A stretch of 64,000 bases of DNA from an uncultured Collinsella sp. (GCA_934621885.1 CAKTUH010000002.1:27325-91324), one strand, 5' to 3'. Positions 34,219 to 46,698 are shown, numbered from the stretch's first letter. A program made the numbers and translations. Notes: generated by a model from the letters alone, not told the origin.

Positions 34219-35887
34219 AGGCCTCGCCGTGCTCCTCTTCCCAGCTGCGATCGACGTATTTCTCGACCACGGCGTCGTCGTCAAAGTGCAGCGGCTTGTC
34301 CAGGTTGCGAGGCTTAAAGCCCTCCATAAACTTGTCGCGACCAAAGCTCTCGGGAATCGCCACGGGATAGCGGCCGGTAAAGCACGCATCGCAGTAGCCG
34401 CCCTTGGGCATGACCTTCAGCAGGCCCTCGACCGAAAGGAAGGCCAGCGAATCGGCGCCGATGTACTCGCAAATCTCTTCGACCGTCTTATTGGCGCTGA
34501 TAAGCTGCGACTGCACGTCGGTATCGATGCCGTAGAAGCACGGCCAGATGACCTCGGGCGAGTTGATGCGAATGTGGATCTCCTTGGCACCGGCATTACG
34601 CAGCATCTTGACGAGCTGCACCATGGTGGTGCCGCGCACGATAGAGTCGTCGATGACGACCAGGCGCTTGCCCTCGATGTTGTCGCGCAGCGGATTGAGC
34701 TTCATGCGCACGCCCATGGCGCGCAACTCCTGCGTGGGCTCGATAAACGTACGGCCCACGTAACGGTTCTTGATAAGGCCCTCGCCAAAGGGAATGCCGC
34801 TCTCGTGCGAATAGCCCTCCGCGGGCGGCAGGCCAGAGTCGGGCACGCCGATAACCAGATCGGCCTCAACGGGCTCCTCATGTGCCAGCTGGCGACCCAT
34901 GTCGTAGCGACAGGCATAGACGCTCTTGCCGTTCATGATGGAGTCGGGGCGAGCAAAGTAAACCTGCTCAAAGATGCAGTTGGCGGGCTCTTCGGCAGCA
35001 GGCACGCCCTGCTCGGACACGAGGCCCTCGGCGCTGATGCGCAAAATCTCGCCGGGACGGACGTCGCGGACGTACTCGGCGCCCACGATGTCGAGCGCGC
35101 AGGTCTCGGAGGCAACAACCCAACCGCCGGCGCGGGTGACATGGGTGGCAGCGTCGACCGTCGCCGCGTCGTCCTGCGACGGCAGCTGCGAAACGGATGC
35201 GGCATCGGCCTGGTCCAGGCCCTCGTCTACGAGCTTGCCCAACACGAGCGGGCGAATGCCGTGCGGGTCACGGAAGGCGTAGAGCGCCTGCTCGTTGATG
35301 AGCGTCATGGCGTAGCCGCCGCGCACGAGTTCCATGGTCTTGCGAATGCCCTCGCGCAGATGGCCCGTGCGCTGGGTAAAGTAGCCGATAAGCTTGGTCG
35401 CGACCTCGGAATCCGAGTTGGAGAGGAACGGCACGCCGAGCTCGATCAGCTGGCGGCGCAGCTCGTCGGTGTTGACGAGGGTGCCGTTGTGCGCAAGCGC
35501 GATGATGACGCTATTGATGGTAGAGAGGTGCGGCTGAGAGGCTTCCCAGCTCTTGGCGCCGGCGGTGCCGTAGCGCACATGGCCCACAGCAAGCTGGCCG
35601 GAAAGCGTCGACAGGTCGGCGTTGGAGAACACGCGGTCGAGCAGGCCCAGATCCTTGCGGACCATTACCGTGCCGCCGTCGCCCACGGCAATTCCCGCCG
35701 ATTCCTGGCCGCGGTGCTGCAGCGCACGCAGGCCAAAGTACGTCAGTCGAGCCACGTCGCGATCGGGCGCCCACACACCAAAAATGCCGCATTCCTCATG
35801 CAGCTGGTCGGAGTCCGGATCATACGTCGACATGGTGTTCACCTGTCCCGCGGCACGCTCGGCCGCGCGGATGGTTTCTTGAGACAT
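34217..35887 (-). CDS. purF: Amidophosphoribosyltransferase
   Basis: The protein is 556 aa and catalyses the first committed step of purine synthesis (PRPP + glutamine to phosphoribosylamine). The glutaminase nucleophile is Cys33 in HEECGIFGVW, implying removal of a 32-residue propeptide. The PRPP loop is VVIDDSIVRGTTMV. The Cys motifs expected for the Fe-S type may be present around CDACFTGRYP. The ATG at 35887 has GAGGGG upstream. A TATAAT-like -10 lies on the minus strand at 35929-35934. Confidence 0.96.
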   Translation of the reverse strand: MSQETIRAAERAAGQVNTMSTYDPDSDQLHEECGIFGVWAPDRDVARLTYFGLRALQHRGQESAGIAVGDGGTVMVRKDLGLLDRVFSNADLSTLSGQLAVGHVRYGTAGAKSWEASQPHLSTINSVIIALAHNGTLVNTDELRRQLIELGVPFLSNSDSEVATKLIGYFTQRTGHLREGIRKTMELVRGGYAMTLINEQALYAFRDPHGIRPLVLGKLVDEGLDQADAASVSQLPSQDDAATVDAATHVTRAGGWVVASETCALDIVGAEYVRDVRPGEILRISAEGLVSEQGVPAAEEPANCIFEQVYFARPDSIMNGKSVYACRYDMGRQLAHEEPVEADLVIGVPDSGLPPAEGYSHESGIPFGEGLIKNRYVGRTFIEPTQELRAMGVRMKLNPLRDNIEGKRLVVIDDSIVRGTTMVQLVKMLRNAGAKEIHIRINSPEVIWPCFYGIDTDVQSQLISANKTVEEICEYIGADSLAFLSVEGLLKVMPKGGYCDACFTGRYPVAIPESFGRDKFMEGFKPRNLDKPLHFDDDAVVEKYVDRSWEEEHGEA

Positions 35888-35928
35888 GGCATCCCCTCAG
35901 AGCCTCGTATTTTGGCGTTACCCGCCTT

Positions 35929-35934
35929 ATTATA
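35929..35934 (-). promoter_or_regulatory. Candidate -10 of the purF promoter
   Basis: TATAAT lies on the minus strand 42 bases before the purF ATG, preceded by TGCG. No good -35 is visible at 16-18 bases. No purine riboswitch or PUR box was recognised. Confidence 0.45.
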
Positions 35935-36186
35935 CGCACGGCATGACGCGCTCCCCAGCGCATGAGCAGCGCTTTTTAAAAGCCCACCGAGCTAATAATC
36001 CGTTTTGCGACCAAACATTTATTTGGCTACACGACGTGGACGGCAGCTCCGCTCCAATCCGCGCCACGGCATCTCTCGCCCACCGTTGGAGATTACATTG
36101 TTGCAATTGGGACGTTCGTCCTGTCTTTCGGCTGGTCGGCGGCGTATCCTTATAAGCCACAACATAACGAGAAAGGTTACTTTTCT

Positions 36187-37416
36187 ATGGATCAAAACCA
36201 ACTCGACCCCAGCGTCCCCAGCGCCACGGAGGTCAAGAAGATCCCGCTTGTCATCAAGGTATACGCAATCCTGTGCATCCTAACTGGCGTGAGTACGCTC
36301 CCGTCGGTCGCCGCCTTTATGTGGCAGGTCATCACCTCGCTTGTTAACGGCAACGCCGCCGAAAAGCTCGGCGACAACATGCTGGTCGCGATCGGACTGA
36401 TTGTCGCCGGCATCATGCTCTCGGCTGCCAGTGCCGTCATCTTGATTATCTTTGGCCTGGACCTCATCAAGAACCAGCGCCGCAATGCCGCCCGCCTCTC
36501 CTATATCCTCATCGCGTTCACCGTCATCGAGCTTTTGGTTGACGTGATGCTCCAGGGCATCGGGCCCTTCTTGCTGCGTCCCGCCATCCAGCTCGTCATC
36601 CTCGTCGCGCTTTCGGCCACCGTCGATCCCACGCTGCGCCAGGAGCGCGAGCTGCAGCGCCGCCTGCAGGAGATGCTCGACCGTGACGCCGCCGCCGAGG
36701 GCATGCTCGGTCGCGACGAAACCGGCGAGGGCTATATCAAGCTCAACTACTTCAACCTGTTCTGGGTGTTCTTTGTCTGCTGTATACTCGGCCTGATCGC
36801 CGAGGACATCTGGCACATGACGGTCGACGACCCCGGCGTCTACCAGGATCGTGCCGGCATGCTGTTTGGCCCCTTCAGCCCCATCTACGGCTTTGGCGCT
36901 GTACTTATGACCATGGTGCTCAACCGCTTCTACAAAAAGAACCCTATCATCATTTTCCTGGTAAGCGCTGTGCTCGGCGCGAGCTTTGAGGTGTTCGTCG
37001 GCTGGTTTATGCAGACCTCGTTCGGCGTGGTCTCGTGGAGCTACTCGCACATGAAGCTCTTTGGCATGCCCGACCCCATCGCCGTGCTTACGGGCGGCCG
37101 CACCTGCACGGGCTTTGCCTGCCTGTGGGGCCTGGGTGGCCTTATCTGGATCAAGCTGCTGCTGCCGAGGCTGCTCAAGCTCATCAACATGATTCCGTGG
37201 AAGAGCCGCTACTCGGCAACCGTCATCTTCACCATCATCATGCTGGTCGACGGTGTTATGACGCTGCAGTCGCTTGACTATTGGTACCAGCGCGTCAACG
37301 GCACGGAGCCGGATATTCCCGTCGCGCAGTTCTATGGCAAGTACTTCGACAACGAGTACATGGAAAACCGCTTCCAGAGCATGACCATGAGCCCCAAGGA
37401 TGCGACGCGCGTGTAG
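36187..37416 (+). CDS. CmpB-family (putative ABC permease) membrane protein
   Basis: The protein is 409 aa, with GAAAGG upstream of the ATG. The N-terminal half has four hydrophobic segments (VYAILCILTGVSTLPSVAAF, and AIGLIVAGIMLSAASAVILI). The C-terminal half matches the ABC_trans_CmpB family (GMLFGPFSPIYGFGAVLMTM, FGVVSWSYSHMKLFG, TGFACLWGLGGLIWIKLLLP). Members are annotated as putative ABC permeases although no ATPase partner is normally adjacent, and none is here. The function is unproven. It is a single gene with its own terminator. Confidence 0.82.
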   Translation: MDQNQLDPSVPSATEVKKIPLVIKVYAILCILTGVSTLPSVAAFMWQVITSLVNGNAAEKLGDNMLVAIGLIVAGIMLSAASAVILIIFGLDLIKNQRRNAARLSYILIAFTVIELLVDVMLQGIGPFLLRPAIQLVILVALSATVDPTLRQERELQRRLQEMLDRDAAAEGMLGRDETGEGYIKLNYFNLFWVFFVCCILGLIAEDIWHMTVDDPGVYQDRAGMLFGPFSPIYGFGAVLMTMVLNRFYKKNPIIIFLVSAVLGASFEVFVGWFMQTSFGVVSWSYSHMKLFGMPDPIAVLTGGRTCTGFACLWGLGGLIWIKLLLPRLLKLINMIPWKSRYSATVIFTIIMLVDGVMTLQSLDYWYQRVNGTEPDIPVAQFYGKYFDNEYMENRFQSMTMSPKDATRV

Positions 37417-37440
37417 CGCCCAGCGCACCCAAAACGCAAC

Positions 37441-37478
37441 ATGCCCGCCGGCATCACACGTACCGGCGGGCATTTTTT
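37441..37478 (+). terminator. Terminator of the CmpB-family gene
   Basis: Arms ATGCCCGCCGG (37441-37451) and CCGGCGGGCAT (37463-37473) are followed by TTTTTT. Confidence 0.93.
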
Positions 37479-37506
37479 GTAAACGAGCCTTCTATCGACG
37501 CGACGC

Positions 37507-37923
37507 CTATGCCTCGCGCTCGACCTCGCTCACGCATTCATTTTTAATGGTACCGACGAGCGCCTGCAGCGCATCGACCACGTGCGGGCGAATGTCTCCG
37601 CCAATAAGCACGAGCATGATGTCGTCGCCCACGGCAAGCTGGCCGCTTGCCAGCCACACGCGCACATAGCCGATACCCGGCATCGCGCGCGTTGCCTCGA
37701 TGGCGGCTCGTACCTTGTCCGCATCGAAGCCAAACGCCATACCGCCCACCTTATGCCCAGGCGCTACGCCATCGGTTTCGACCCCGCGCACCTCGGACTT
37801 GGGCGTCGCGCGCACCACGCCGTTATGCGTCAGATACATGCCGCACCCGGACGCCGAAGCATCAGCCTTGGCCTCGCGCAGCCAAGCATCGACAGAAGGC
37901 ATCGATTTGCCACTTTCAAGCAT
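37507..37923 (-). CDS. MoaE-like (molybdopterin synthase large subunit) protein
   Basis: The protein is 138 aa, with AAAGGAG upstream. The N-terminal part (MYLTHNGVVRATPKS) and the later VRVWLASGQLAVGDDIMLVL follow the MoaE fold, in which the enzyme adds sulfur to precursor Z with MoaD. The usual HR and WK(K/R)E catalytic segments are weak (IKNECVSEVE at the end), so it may have diverged to another role. No moaD or other moa genes are in the window. Confidence 0.65.
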   Translation of the reverse strand: MLESGKSMPSVDAWLREAKADASASGCGMYLTHNGVVRATPKSEVRGVETDGVAPGHKVGGMAFGFDADKVRAAIEATRAMPGIGYVRVWLASGQLAVGDDIMLVLIGGDIRPHVVDALQALVGTIKNECVSEVEREA

Positions 37924-37946
37924 TGTTTCTCCTTTTTACCGTCGTC

Positions 37947-37983
37947 GAGTAGCTCATTTGGGACGGGGCTTTTTTAGCTACTC
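37947..37983. repeat. GTAGCT hairpin with GGGACGGGGCT core
   Basis: The arms GAGTAGCT/AGCTACTC enclose CATTTGGGACGGGGCTTTTTT. The same unit with a one- or two-base difference makes up both halves of the larger palindrome at 46532-46644. It lies between the MoaE-like and sortase genes. Confidence 0.8.
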
Positions 37984-37992
37984 TCGAACAAC

Positions 37993-38991
37993 TTATTCCT
38001 CGACCGGCGTGAGCACCATAACGGCGCGCGTATTGCTAAATGACAGCGAGCGGCAGGTCACAAGCGTTACGACCTTGGTTGCCGAAGCGGCACGATCGGT
38101 GGCATCGCTCGCCACGGCAGAGGCACCGTCGAGCATCTCGGACAGGTAATTCTTCAGTCCGTCATCGCCCTCAAAGTTGGGCGTGCGTGCCTTGGCATAT
38201 GTGTCATCGACCACCTTGGTCGCCAGCGGGCGCAACTTATACGTCGCATCGCGCGTGATGTAGTACACGTATTCCATGCTGTCGAACGTCGCCTGATCGG
38301 TCGTATCCGAAATCACGTTGAACATCGAACCGTCGTTCATGTGATGACCGTAAATCGTGGTCTGCTGATCCACCATACCCGGCGCGGTGTCGTCGCTATC
38401 CAAGAAGATGGCTCCCGAGGCATTGGCCGTACCGTCGAACAGCGTGTTGAGGTACTTGGAGTTGTTGTTGGTCTGTACCACGGGGTAGTTGATGTTGGTG
38501 CCGGGCGCGTAAATCCAGCCCACAACCTCGGGATTTGTCTGAGCGAGTGCATTGAAGTCGATAATCGGCACGCCACTGGCGTCCTTGTCGCTCACATATT
38601 GCTTTTCGATCTTTTGATACGACTCGCTCGCCTGCTTGTAGCCAATCTGCGCATTGATAAAGATGGCGGCGGCGGCAACAATCAGACCGATGCCGATGAT
38701 GATGAGCAGGATGGGGATGACGGAGCGGCGCTTCTTGCGCGGCGGCTCAGCATAATCCGACGGCGCGGCGTGCGACGAAGACCGGGGAGGCTTCTTTGCC
38801 GTGCTGTATGACGAGGGTCGATACGCAGCAGGCGTATCCTGACGACGACGCTTCGCCGGCGTCACGGGGCGCGGCGCGCGCGGCTGCTGCGGAGAGGATG
38901 TCCGGCCCTGCTGCGGCGCATGGGCGCCTCCCGACTTGGCTGGATCGGGAATCCGAGAAGCCGAAAAACGTTTTCCCTGATAGTCGGACAT
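37993..38991 (-). CDS. Class B sortase
   Basis: The protein is 332 aa, with AAGGAG upstream. A long basic, Pro/Ser-rich cytoplasmic tail is followed by one hydrophobic segment at about residues 90-113 (VIPILLIIIGIGLIVAAAAI). The sortase domain has the catalytic His in TTIYGHHMNDG, Cys in VVTLVTC and Arg in NTRAVM. Sortases cut surface proteins at LPxTG-like motifs and join them to peptidoglycan or pilins. The LAATGD proteins at 5-9 kb are possible substrates, though a housekeeping sortase elsewhere is equally likely. It lies 36 bases after purE on the same strand. Confidence 0.9.
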   Translation of the reverse strand: MSDYQGKRFSASRIPDPAKSGGAHAPQQGRTSSPQQPRAPRPVTPAKRRRQDTPAAYRPSSYSTAKKPPRSSSHAAPSDYAEPPRKKRRSVIPILLIIIGIGLIVAAAAIFINAQIGYKQASESYQKIEKQYVSDKDASGVPIIDFNALAQTNPEVVGWIYAPGTNINYPVVQTNNNSKYLNTLFDGTANASGAIFLDSDDTAPGMVDQQTTIYGHHMNDGSMFNVISDTTDQATFDSMEYVYYITRDATYKLRPLATKVVDDTYAKARTPNFEGDDGLKNYLSEMLDGASAVASDATDRAASATKVVTLVTCRSLSFSNTRAVMVLTPVEE

Positions 38992-39027
38992 GGCTCTCCT
39001 TATGCTGCAAACGGAATGGCAGAGCTC

Positions 39028-39492
39028 CTAGGCGTCGGCCATCTCCTGCTTCATCTTCTCGATAACCTTGCGGTACTCGGGGTCGCAGGCGCCCAGGATC
39101 TGCGTGGCATAGATGGCGGCGTTCTTGGCGCCGTTAATGGCAACGCAGGCAACGGGCACGCCGGAAGGCATCTGCACCATCGACAGCAGCGAATCCATAC
39201 CGCCCAGGTCGCTCGTCTTCATAGGCACGCCGATAACCGGCAGCGGGGTAAACGCAGCCACGACACCGCCCAGGTGAGCAGCCTTGCCGGCGGCGGCAAT
39301 GATCACCTTGATGCCGCGGTCGGCAGCAGTCGAGGCCCACTCGTGGACCTTCGCCGGCGTGCGGTGCGCGCTCGCGATCACGAGCTCATAGGGCACACCC
39401 AGCGCCTCGAGCTCGGCGGTGCAACCTTCCATAACGCCCAGATCGGACTTGGAGCCCATGATGATCCCGACAACCGGCTTCTGATCTGCCAT
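39028..39492 (-). CDS. purE: N5-carboxyaminoimidazole ribonucleotide mutase
   Basis: The protein is 154 aa from ATG at 39492, with AGGAGG 9 bases upstream; an earlier TTG is too close to it. It interconverts N5-CAIR and CAIR in purine synthesis. Signature segments are GIIMGSKSDLGVM, the active-site SAHRTP, AAGKAAHLGGVVAAFT and MPSGVPVACVAINGAKNA. It is not next to purK. It may share a transcript with the sortase. Confidence 0.96.
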   Translation of the reverse strand: MADQKPVVGIIMGSKSDLGVMEGCTAELEALGVPYELVIASAHRTPAKVHEWASTAADRGIKVIIAAAGKAAHLGGVVAAFTPLPVIGVPMKTSDLGGMDSLLSMVQMPSGVPVACVAINGAKNAAIYATQILGACDPEYRKVIEKMKQEMADA

Positions 39493-39578
39493 AAACAAAG
39501 ACCTCCTGTTGAGAGCGGTGACGCAGCGAATCCGCGACCCTTAACTACTGAGAGTAGTATAGCTGCTCCCGTCCCTGC

Positions 39579-39683
39579 GGTCCCCGGGTGCCCCGCGGCG
39601 CGCCGGGTTTTTATCTTCGCTCCCCTTGCTTCGCAAAGTCGCTCAGATAATAAACCCGGCGCGCCGCGGGGCACCCGGGGACC
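39579..39683. repeat. Long near-perfect hairpin with TCGCTC-N16-TCGCTC apex
   Basis: The 32-bp perfect arms at 39579-39610 and 39652-39683 (outer GGTCCCCGGGTGCCCCGCGG) continue with TTATCT/AGATAA. The apex has TCGCTC at 39617-39622 and 39639-39644 around TTGC/GCAA. It lies upstream of purE and downstream of the DUF4143 ATPase gene. Confidence 0.9.
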
Positions 39684-39812
39684 TACCGTGGATTGCTATG
39701 ACGTACGTTGGCTGATTTGGTTTGGAATGGAAGGTTGACGGAGGGTGGTGAGCTGGTTCGTTGCTGGGTTTAGAAATCCTCGCTCGTTCGTTTCAGCCCG
39801 CGTCATCGCGTG

Positions 39813-41024
39813 CTAGACGGCCAGCTCGCCTGATTCACCCATAAGCCATCGTGCCAGGTCGACGACCTTGATGCCATCCCAATCAGTCGTTTCGTGCCCT
39901 GTTCGGGCGATGACGCACTTGGGATAAGCGTCTCGAATCCGTCGCAGCGGATCAAGCTCACGCTTAAGCGTCGCTTCTTGGGAAATGTCGTCACTCACCT
40001 GGATATAGACACGGCGGTCACGCCTGATGGCGACAAAGTCTACTTCCTTTTGGTAGAGAACGCCCACGTAGACTTCCCATCCGCGGCGCATAAGCTCGAT
40101 TGCCACCATATTCTCGTAAACATGGCCAAAATCGAGCTTTTTCGTGCCAAGCGCGGCGTAGCGAAACGAATGGTCGGCCAGGTAGTATTTATCTCCCGTC
40201 GACAGGTATTTCTTTCCTGAGACGTCAAAGCGACGAAACCGGTAGAACGCAAACGCATTACACAGGTAGTCGATATACACAGCCAGCGTCTTGTCGCTTA
40301 TCTTAAGGTTCGCTCGTGACAGCTCGGCCGCCATCCCCTTGAGAGAAGAGATGTTTCCGACGTTATCCATCAGGAACTCGCAGGAACGTTCAAGCTGCTC
40401 CGCATTACGTATACGATATTTTTGTCTGATGTCGCGCAGGATAAGAGTTTCAAGCACATCCGAGATGTATGAGAAACGCATCCTTTCGTCCTGGTAGATA
40501 TAGGAACCCGGCATTCCTCCCTCGCGGACATAGCGAGCAAGGGCCTCGGCTGGAGAAGTGATCTCGTGATACGCCGAGAACTCCGCAAGTGAAAACGGAA
40601 AGACCTCGATCTCCACCGTTCTTCCCGTGAACAACGTCGAGAGGTCGCTTGAGAGAAGAAAGGCATTCGACCCCGTGATGTAAATGTCATATTTCTCTGA
40701 CGCATGAAGACTGTTGATAGCCCGCTCGAACCCTTCACACATCTGGACCTCGTCGATCATGACGATATTCCGGCAACCCTCAATATAGTGCTTTTCCACA
40801 TATGTATGCAGCGCATGGTATTCCGCCAACGGCTCGAACTCAAGTAGATTGAAGTTGACGTGTATGACGTTGGCCGAGGGGTCGTTTGAACGAAGTTGGC
40901 TGGCAAACGCCTCAAGCAATTTCGATTTTCCGCATCGCCTGATTCCGGTGATTACCTTGATATCAGGCGTACCTGCCACCTTGGAAAGCTTGCTCATGTA
41001 GAACGGGCGATCTATAAGTTTCAT
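39813..41024 (-). CDS. AAA ATPase with DUF4143 domain
   Basis: The protein is 403 aa. Walker A is GIRRCGKSKLL, Walker B is NIVMIDEVQM, and the sensor segment is YDIYITGSNAFLLS. The C-terminal DUF4143 domain is marked by SLKGMAAELSRANLKISDKT and a nuclease-like end (YQKEVDFVAIRRDRRVYIQV). This family is common in gut bacteria and often sits alone on accessory DNA; its physiological role is unknown. It relates distantly to the DUF234 ATPase at 27557. A palindrome upstream suggests autoregulation. Confidence 0.88.
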   Translation of the reverse strand: MKLIDRPFYMSKLSKVAGTPDIKVITGIRRCGKSKLLEAFASQLRSNDPSANVIHVNFNLLEFEPLAEYHALHTYVEKHYIEGCRNIVMIDEVQMCEGFERAINSLHASEKYDIYITGSNAFLLSSDLSTLFTGRTVEIEVFPFSLAEFSAYHEITSPAEALARYVREGGMPGSYIYQDERMRFSYISDVLETLILRDIRQKYRIRNAEQLERSCEFLMDNVGNISSLKGMAAELSRANLKISDKTLAVYIDYLCNAFAFYRFRRFDVSGKKYLSTGDKYYLADHSFRYAALGTKKLDFGHVYENMVAIELMRRGWEVYVGVLYQKEVDFVAIRRDRRVYIQVSDDISQEATLKRELDPLRRIRDAYPKCVIARTGHETTDWDGIKVVDLARWLMGESGELAV

Positions 41025-41031
41025 GGCAACC

Positions 41032-41092
41032 TACTTCGCAAAATTCAAAACCATTAGGAAACGCGAAGTAAAATATATCATCTACTTCGCGT
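41032..41092 (-). promoter_or_regulatory. TACTTCGCG palindrome and half-site upstream of the DUF4143 ATPase
   Basis: Perfect 10-bp arms ACGCGAAGTA (41061-41070) and TACTTCGCGT (41083-41092) surround an AT-rich 12-base centre. A third TACTTCGC lies at 41032-41039, 8 bases from the start codon. This is the layout of an operator over the promoter. Confidence 0.55.
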
Positions 41093-41499
41093 CTTTGAAA
41101 CATCTTAGATTTTGCGTAATAATTCCTGTCAAGCTATCGCAAGCACGGCGCGGGCGAGGTTGTCCCTCCCCCTAATCGACTCTGTGCGGAAGCCCGGGGT
41201 GACAGGTTTCCGCTTTACTCGGCATCCGGGAGCCCCGTTCGAAGTCGGCGTCCTCATCAGCTGCGACAGTCGAACCCAACTCCACGTGCACATCGCCGCC
41301 GGCAAGACGACCTTCACCACGAAGATGCAATAGCCGGGGCGCACGGTCCGTGGGCAACCGAGCGAGGAAAATGTCCCATCAACAAAACGAGCGAGGATTC
41401 CGTCCCACGTAGAGCCCAAATCCAAGCTCCCCAAGGAACAAAATCCTCACTCGACATCCGCATCCTCTTCAGCCTAAGTCATCGCGCAAAGCCCCTTCT
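41093..41499. other. Gene-poor stretch with GAGCGAGGA repeats
   Basis: No supported gene lies in this 400-base stretch; frames of up to about 100 codons lack an SD and family resemblance. CGAGCGAGGA followed by AAATGTCCC or TTCCGTCCC occurs at 41359 and 41388. A near-inverted copy (GGAACAAAATCCTCACTCG) is at 41435-41453. It could hold the remains of a degraded gene. Confidence 0.5.
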
Positions 41500-41623
41500 G
41501 CAGCACACGGTGCGACCAAGTCACCGCAGGCCGGGGCGGGGGATCGAGTTTCCCACTGAGCGACTCTGCTTGCAGCCGGAGCGAGGGGGGAACTCGGCCC
41601 CCGCCCCGGCCGGACAGGTCACT

Positions 41624-41639
<16 letters not shown>
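41500..41639. repeat. Long imperfect hairpin with TCGCTC-N15-TCGCTC apex overlapping the carB end
   Basis: The outer arms GCAGCACACGGTG (41500-41512) and CACCGTGTGCTGC (41627-41639) are perfect. The inner arms are GCCGGGGCGGGGG-like, and the apex has GAGCGA at 41558-41563 and 41579-41584. The outer arm includes the last codons and stop of carB. It is probably the carB transcript end, with no T-run. Confidence 0.8.
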
Positions 41640-44938
<3,299 letters not shown>

Positions 44939-44939
44939 G

Positions 44940-46385
44940 TTAGTTCTCCTCGGTCTCGGTCGCGGCGGTCTCGGACTCGGCGAAGTTCCAGCCCTGCAGG
45001 CGGTCCTTCGCGGTGTCGATGTCCAGGTAGTTCTCCTCGCCGTCCATGAGTCGCGTAAAGGCGGTAAAGAGATAGTGAGCATCGGTGGGGCCGGGCGAGG
45101 CCTCGGGGTGGTACTGGACCGAGAAGCACGGAGCGTCGAGCAGCTGGATGCCCTCGGCGGTGCCGTCATTGAGGTTCACGTGCGTCAGGCGAATGCGGCC
45201 GAAGCGCTCGTTCATCACGACCGGCGCGATGCCGCGGCGCACCCAGGCGCGCAGGTCGCCATCGGCCGCATGCTCGGTCTCGCCGCCGGAAAGCTCGGGA
45301 ATCAGCTTGCCCAAGCTGGGGAACAGCAGACCAAAGCCGTGGTTTTGCGCGGTAATCTCCACGCGACGGCTCACCAGGTTCATAACCGGCTGGTTGCCAC
45401 CGCGGTGACCGAACTTAAGCTTTTCCATCTGGGCGCCGCAGGCCAGGCTGATCATCTGGTGACCCAGGCAAATGCCAAAGACCGGCACCTTGCCGATCAG
45501 CTGCTGCACCTGCTCGTAGGTCTCCACCACGGCATCGGGGTCGCCGGGGCCGTTGGACAAAAAGACGCCGTCGGGATTCATGTCGAGCACCTTACTCGCA
45601 GGTGTGTCCCACGGCACGACGGTGAGGTCGCAGCCAGCGCGGACGAGGCCCTCCAGAATGCCACGCTTCACGCCGCAGTCATAGGCGACCACCTTGTGAC
45701 GGGCAGGCGCGGCGGCCGCGAGCGCAAAGTCATGCGTAGCGGGCAGATCGGCGGCTGCGAACTCGTGAGGCTCAGGGCAGCTCACGGTCTTGACCAGGTT
45801 CTCGCCCACCAGCGTGGGTGCTGCGGCCAGACGCTCGGCAAGCTCATCAACATCGAAGATCTCGGTCGAGATAATGCCCATCTTGGAACCGTTGTCGCGC
45901 AGGTGGCGCACCAAGGCACGGGTATCGACACCCTCGATGGCGACGATGCCGTGAACACGCAGATACTCCGGCACGCTGACAGCCGAGCGCCAGTTAGAAG
46001 GCGTGGCACACATGTCGCGCACGATCATGCCGCGCATGGCCGGAGCGCTCGCGGGACGAGTGGTATCGCCGGGGAAGGCCGACTGAACGTCGGTCTCGTC
46101 GATGCCATAGTTGCCAATCTGCGGATAGGTCATGGTTACGATTTGGCCGGCATAGCTCGGGTCGGTCATGACCTCAAAGTAGCCCTCGAGCGAGGTGTTG
46201 AAGCAGACTTCGCTGGTCGCGGTGCCCTCGGCGCCGCATGCACGTCCATAAAAAATGGTCCCATCCTCAAGGTACAGGATGCAGGGACCGCAGGTGCCCT
46301 TGCTGGTTTTGGCCAGCATACGCTGGCAAAGCTCGCTGGGCGCGAAGGTGCGGGCAGCAGCGCCCGCAGTATGGTTGTTCGCCAT
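44940..46385 (-). CDS. carA: Carbamoyl-phosphate synthase small subunit
   Basis: The protein is 481 aa, somewhat longer than the usual 360-390 aa. There is a 40-residue N-terminal extension before [16 protein letters not shown] and an acidic tail after the amidotransferase domain. The glutaminase nucleophile is Cys in [10 protein letters not shown], with His/Glu in [11 protein letters not shown]. It hydrolyses glutamine and passes ammonia to CarB, encoded one base downstream. GGAAGGAG precedes the ATG. Confidence 0.96.
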   Translation of the reverse strand: MANNHTAGAAARTFAPSELCQRMLAKTSKGTCGPCILYLEDGTIFYGRACGAEGTATSEVCFNTSLEGYFEVMTDPSYAGQIVTMTYPQIGNYGIDETDVQSAFPGDTTRPASAPAMRGMIVRDMCATPSNWRSAVSVPEYLRVHGIVAIEGVDTRALVRHLRDNGSKMGIISTEIFDVDELAERLAAAPTLVGENLVKTVSCPEPHEFAAADLPATHDFALAAAAPARHKVVAYDCGVKRGILEGLVRAGCDLTVVPWDTPASKVLDMNPDGVFLSNGPGDPDAVVETYEQVQQLIGKVPVFGICLGHQMISLACGAQMEKLKFGHRGGNQPVMNLVSRRVEITAQNHGFGLLFPSLGKLIPELSGGETEHAADGDLRAWVRRGIAPVVMNERFGRIRLTHVNLNDGTAEGIQLLDAPCFSVQYHPEASPGPTDAHYLFTAFTRLMDGEENYLDIDTAKDRLQGWNFAESETAATETEEN

Positions 46386-46531
46386 AATGCTCCTTCCCGG
46401 TCTCTCTGGACCGGCTTAAAGGTTGGTAGTTAGGCCTCGCGGTATTGTAACCGCAAGTATGTGCCATGGCGTTAATTTCATCGAAATGTTTACGAAATGA
46501 TAATTATGACTTTCTATGCATATTGGTTTTT
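46386..46531 (-). other. carA leader region
   Basis: The 145 bases before carA include an AT-rich part (about 46475-46530) and a minus-strand TACAAT (46444-46449) inside GCGGTTACAATACCGC. That could be a -10 within an operator-like palindrome, but the matching -35 is poor. No PyrR attenuator or arginine box was recognised. Confidence 0.35.
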
Positions 46532-46644
46532 AGGGTAGCTAATTTGGGACGGGGCTCTTTTAGCTACCCCGGCAGATAACGCAAATGGCTTGGTCGATTG
46601 ACGGCCGGGCAGCTAAAAGAGCCCCGTCCCAAATTAGCTACCCT
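46532..46644. repeat. Nested palindrome built of two GTAGCT hairpin units
   Basis: Perfect 34-bp arms at 46532-46565 and 46611-46644 (outer AGGGTAGCTAATTTGGGACG) surround a 45-base centre. Each arm is itself a GTAGCT...AGCTAC hairpin unit, as at 37947. The element therefore looks like an inverted duplication of that unit. Confidence 0.88.
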
Positions 46645-46652
46645 CTATGCAG

Positions 46653-46692
46653 AAAAATCATCCCGCGAGGCACTTGGCTCACGCGGGATGAT
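46653..46692 (-). terminator. Terminator after the single-pass membrane protein gene
   Basis: Arms ATCATCCCGCG (46657-46667) and CGCGGGATGAT (46682-46692) are followed by TTTTT on the minus strand. Confidence 0.9.
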
Positions 46693-46698
46693 GGCGTC

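Noticed and set aside
35888..36186. Purine riboswitch or PUR box before purF
   Set aside because: No guanine-riboswitch core and no PurR box could be read; only a -10-like TATAAT is visible.
41112..41434. Small genes on either strand downstream of the carB end
   Set aside because: Frames of 60-100 codons overlap each other, have no SD and no recognisable protein pattern. Described as a possible relic only.
46386..46531. Pyrimidine attenuator (PyrR-type) before carA
   Set aside because: The leader is short, has no terminator/anti-terminator pair and no PyrR-binding loop.
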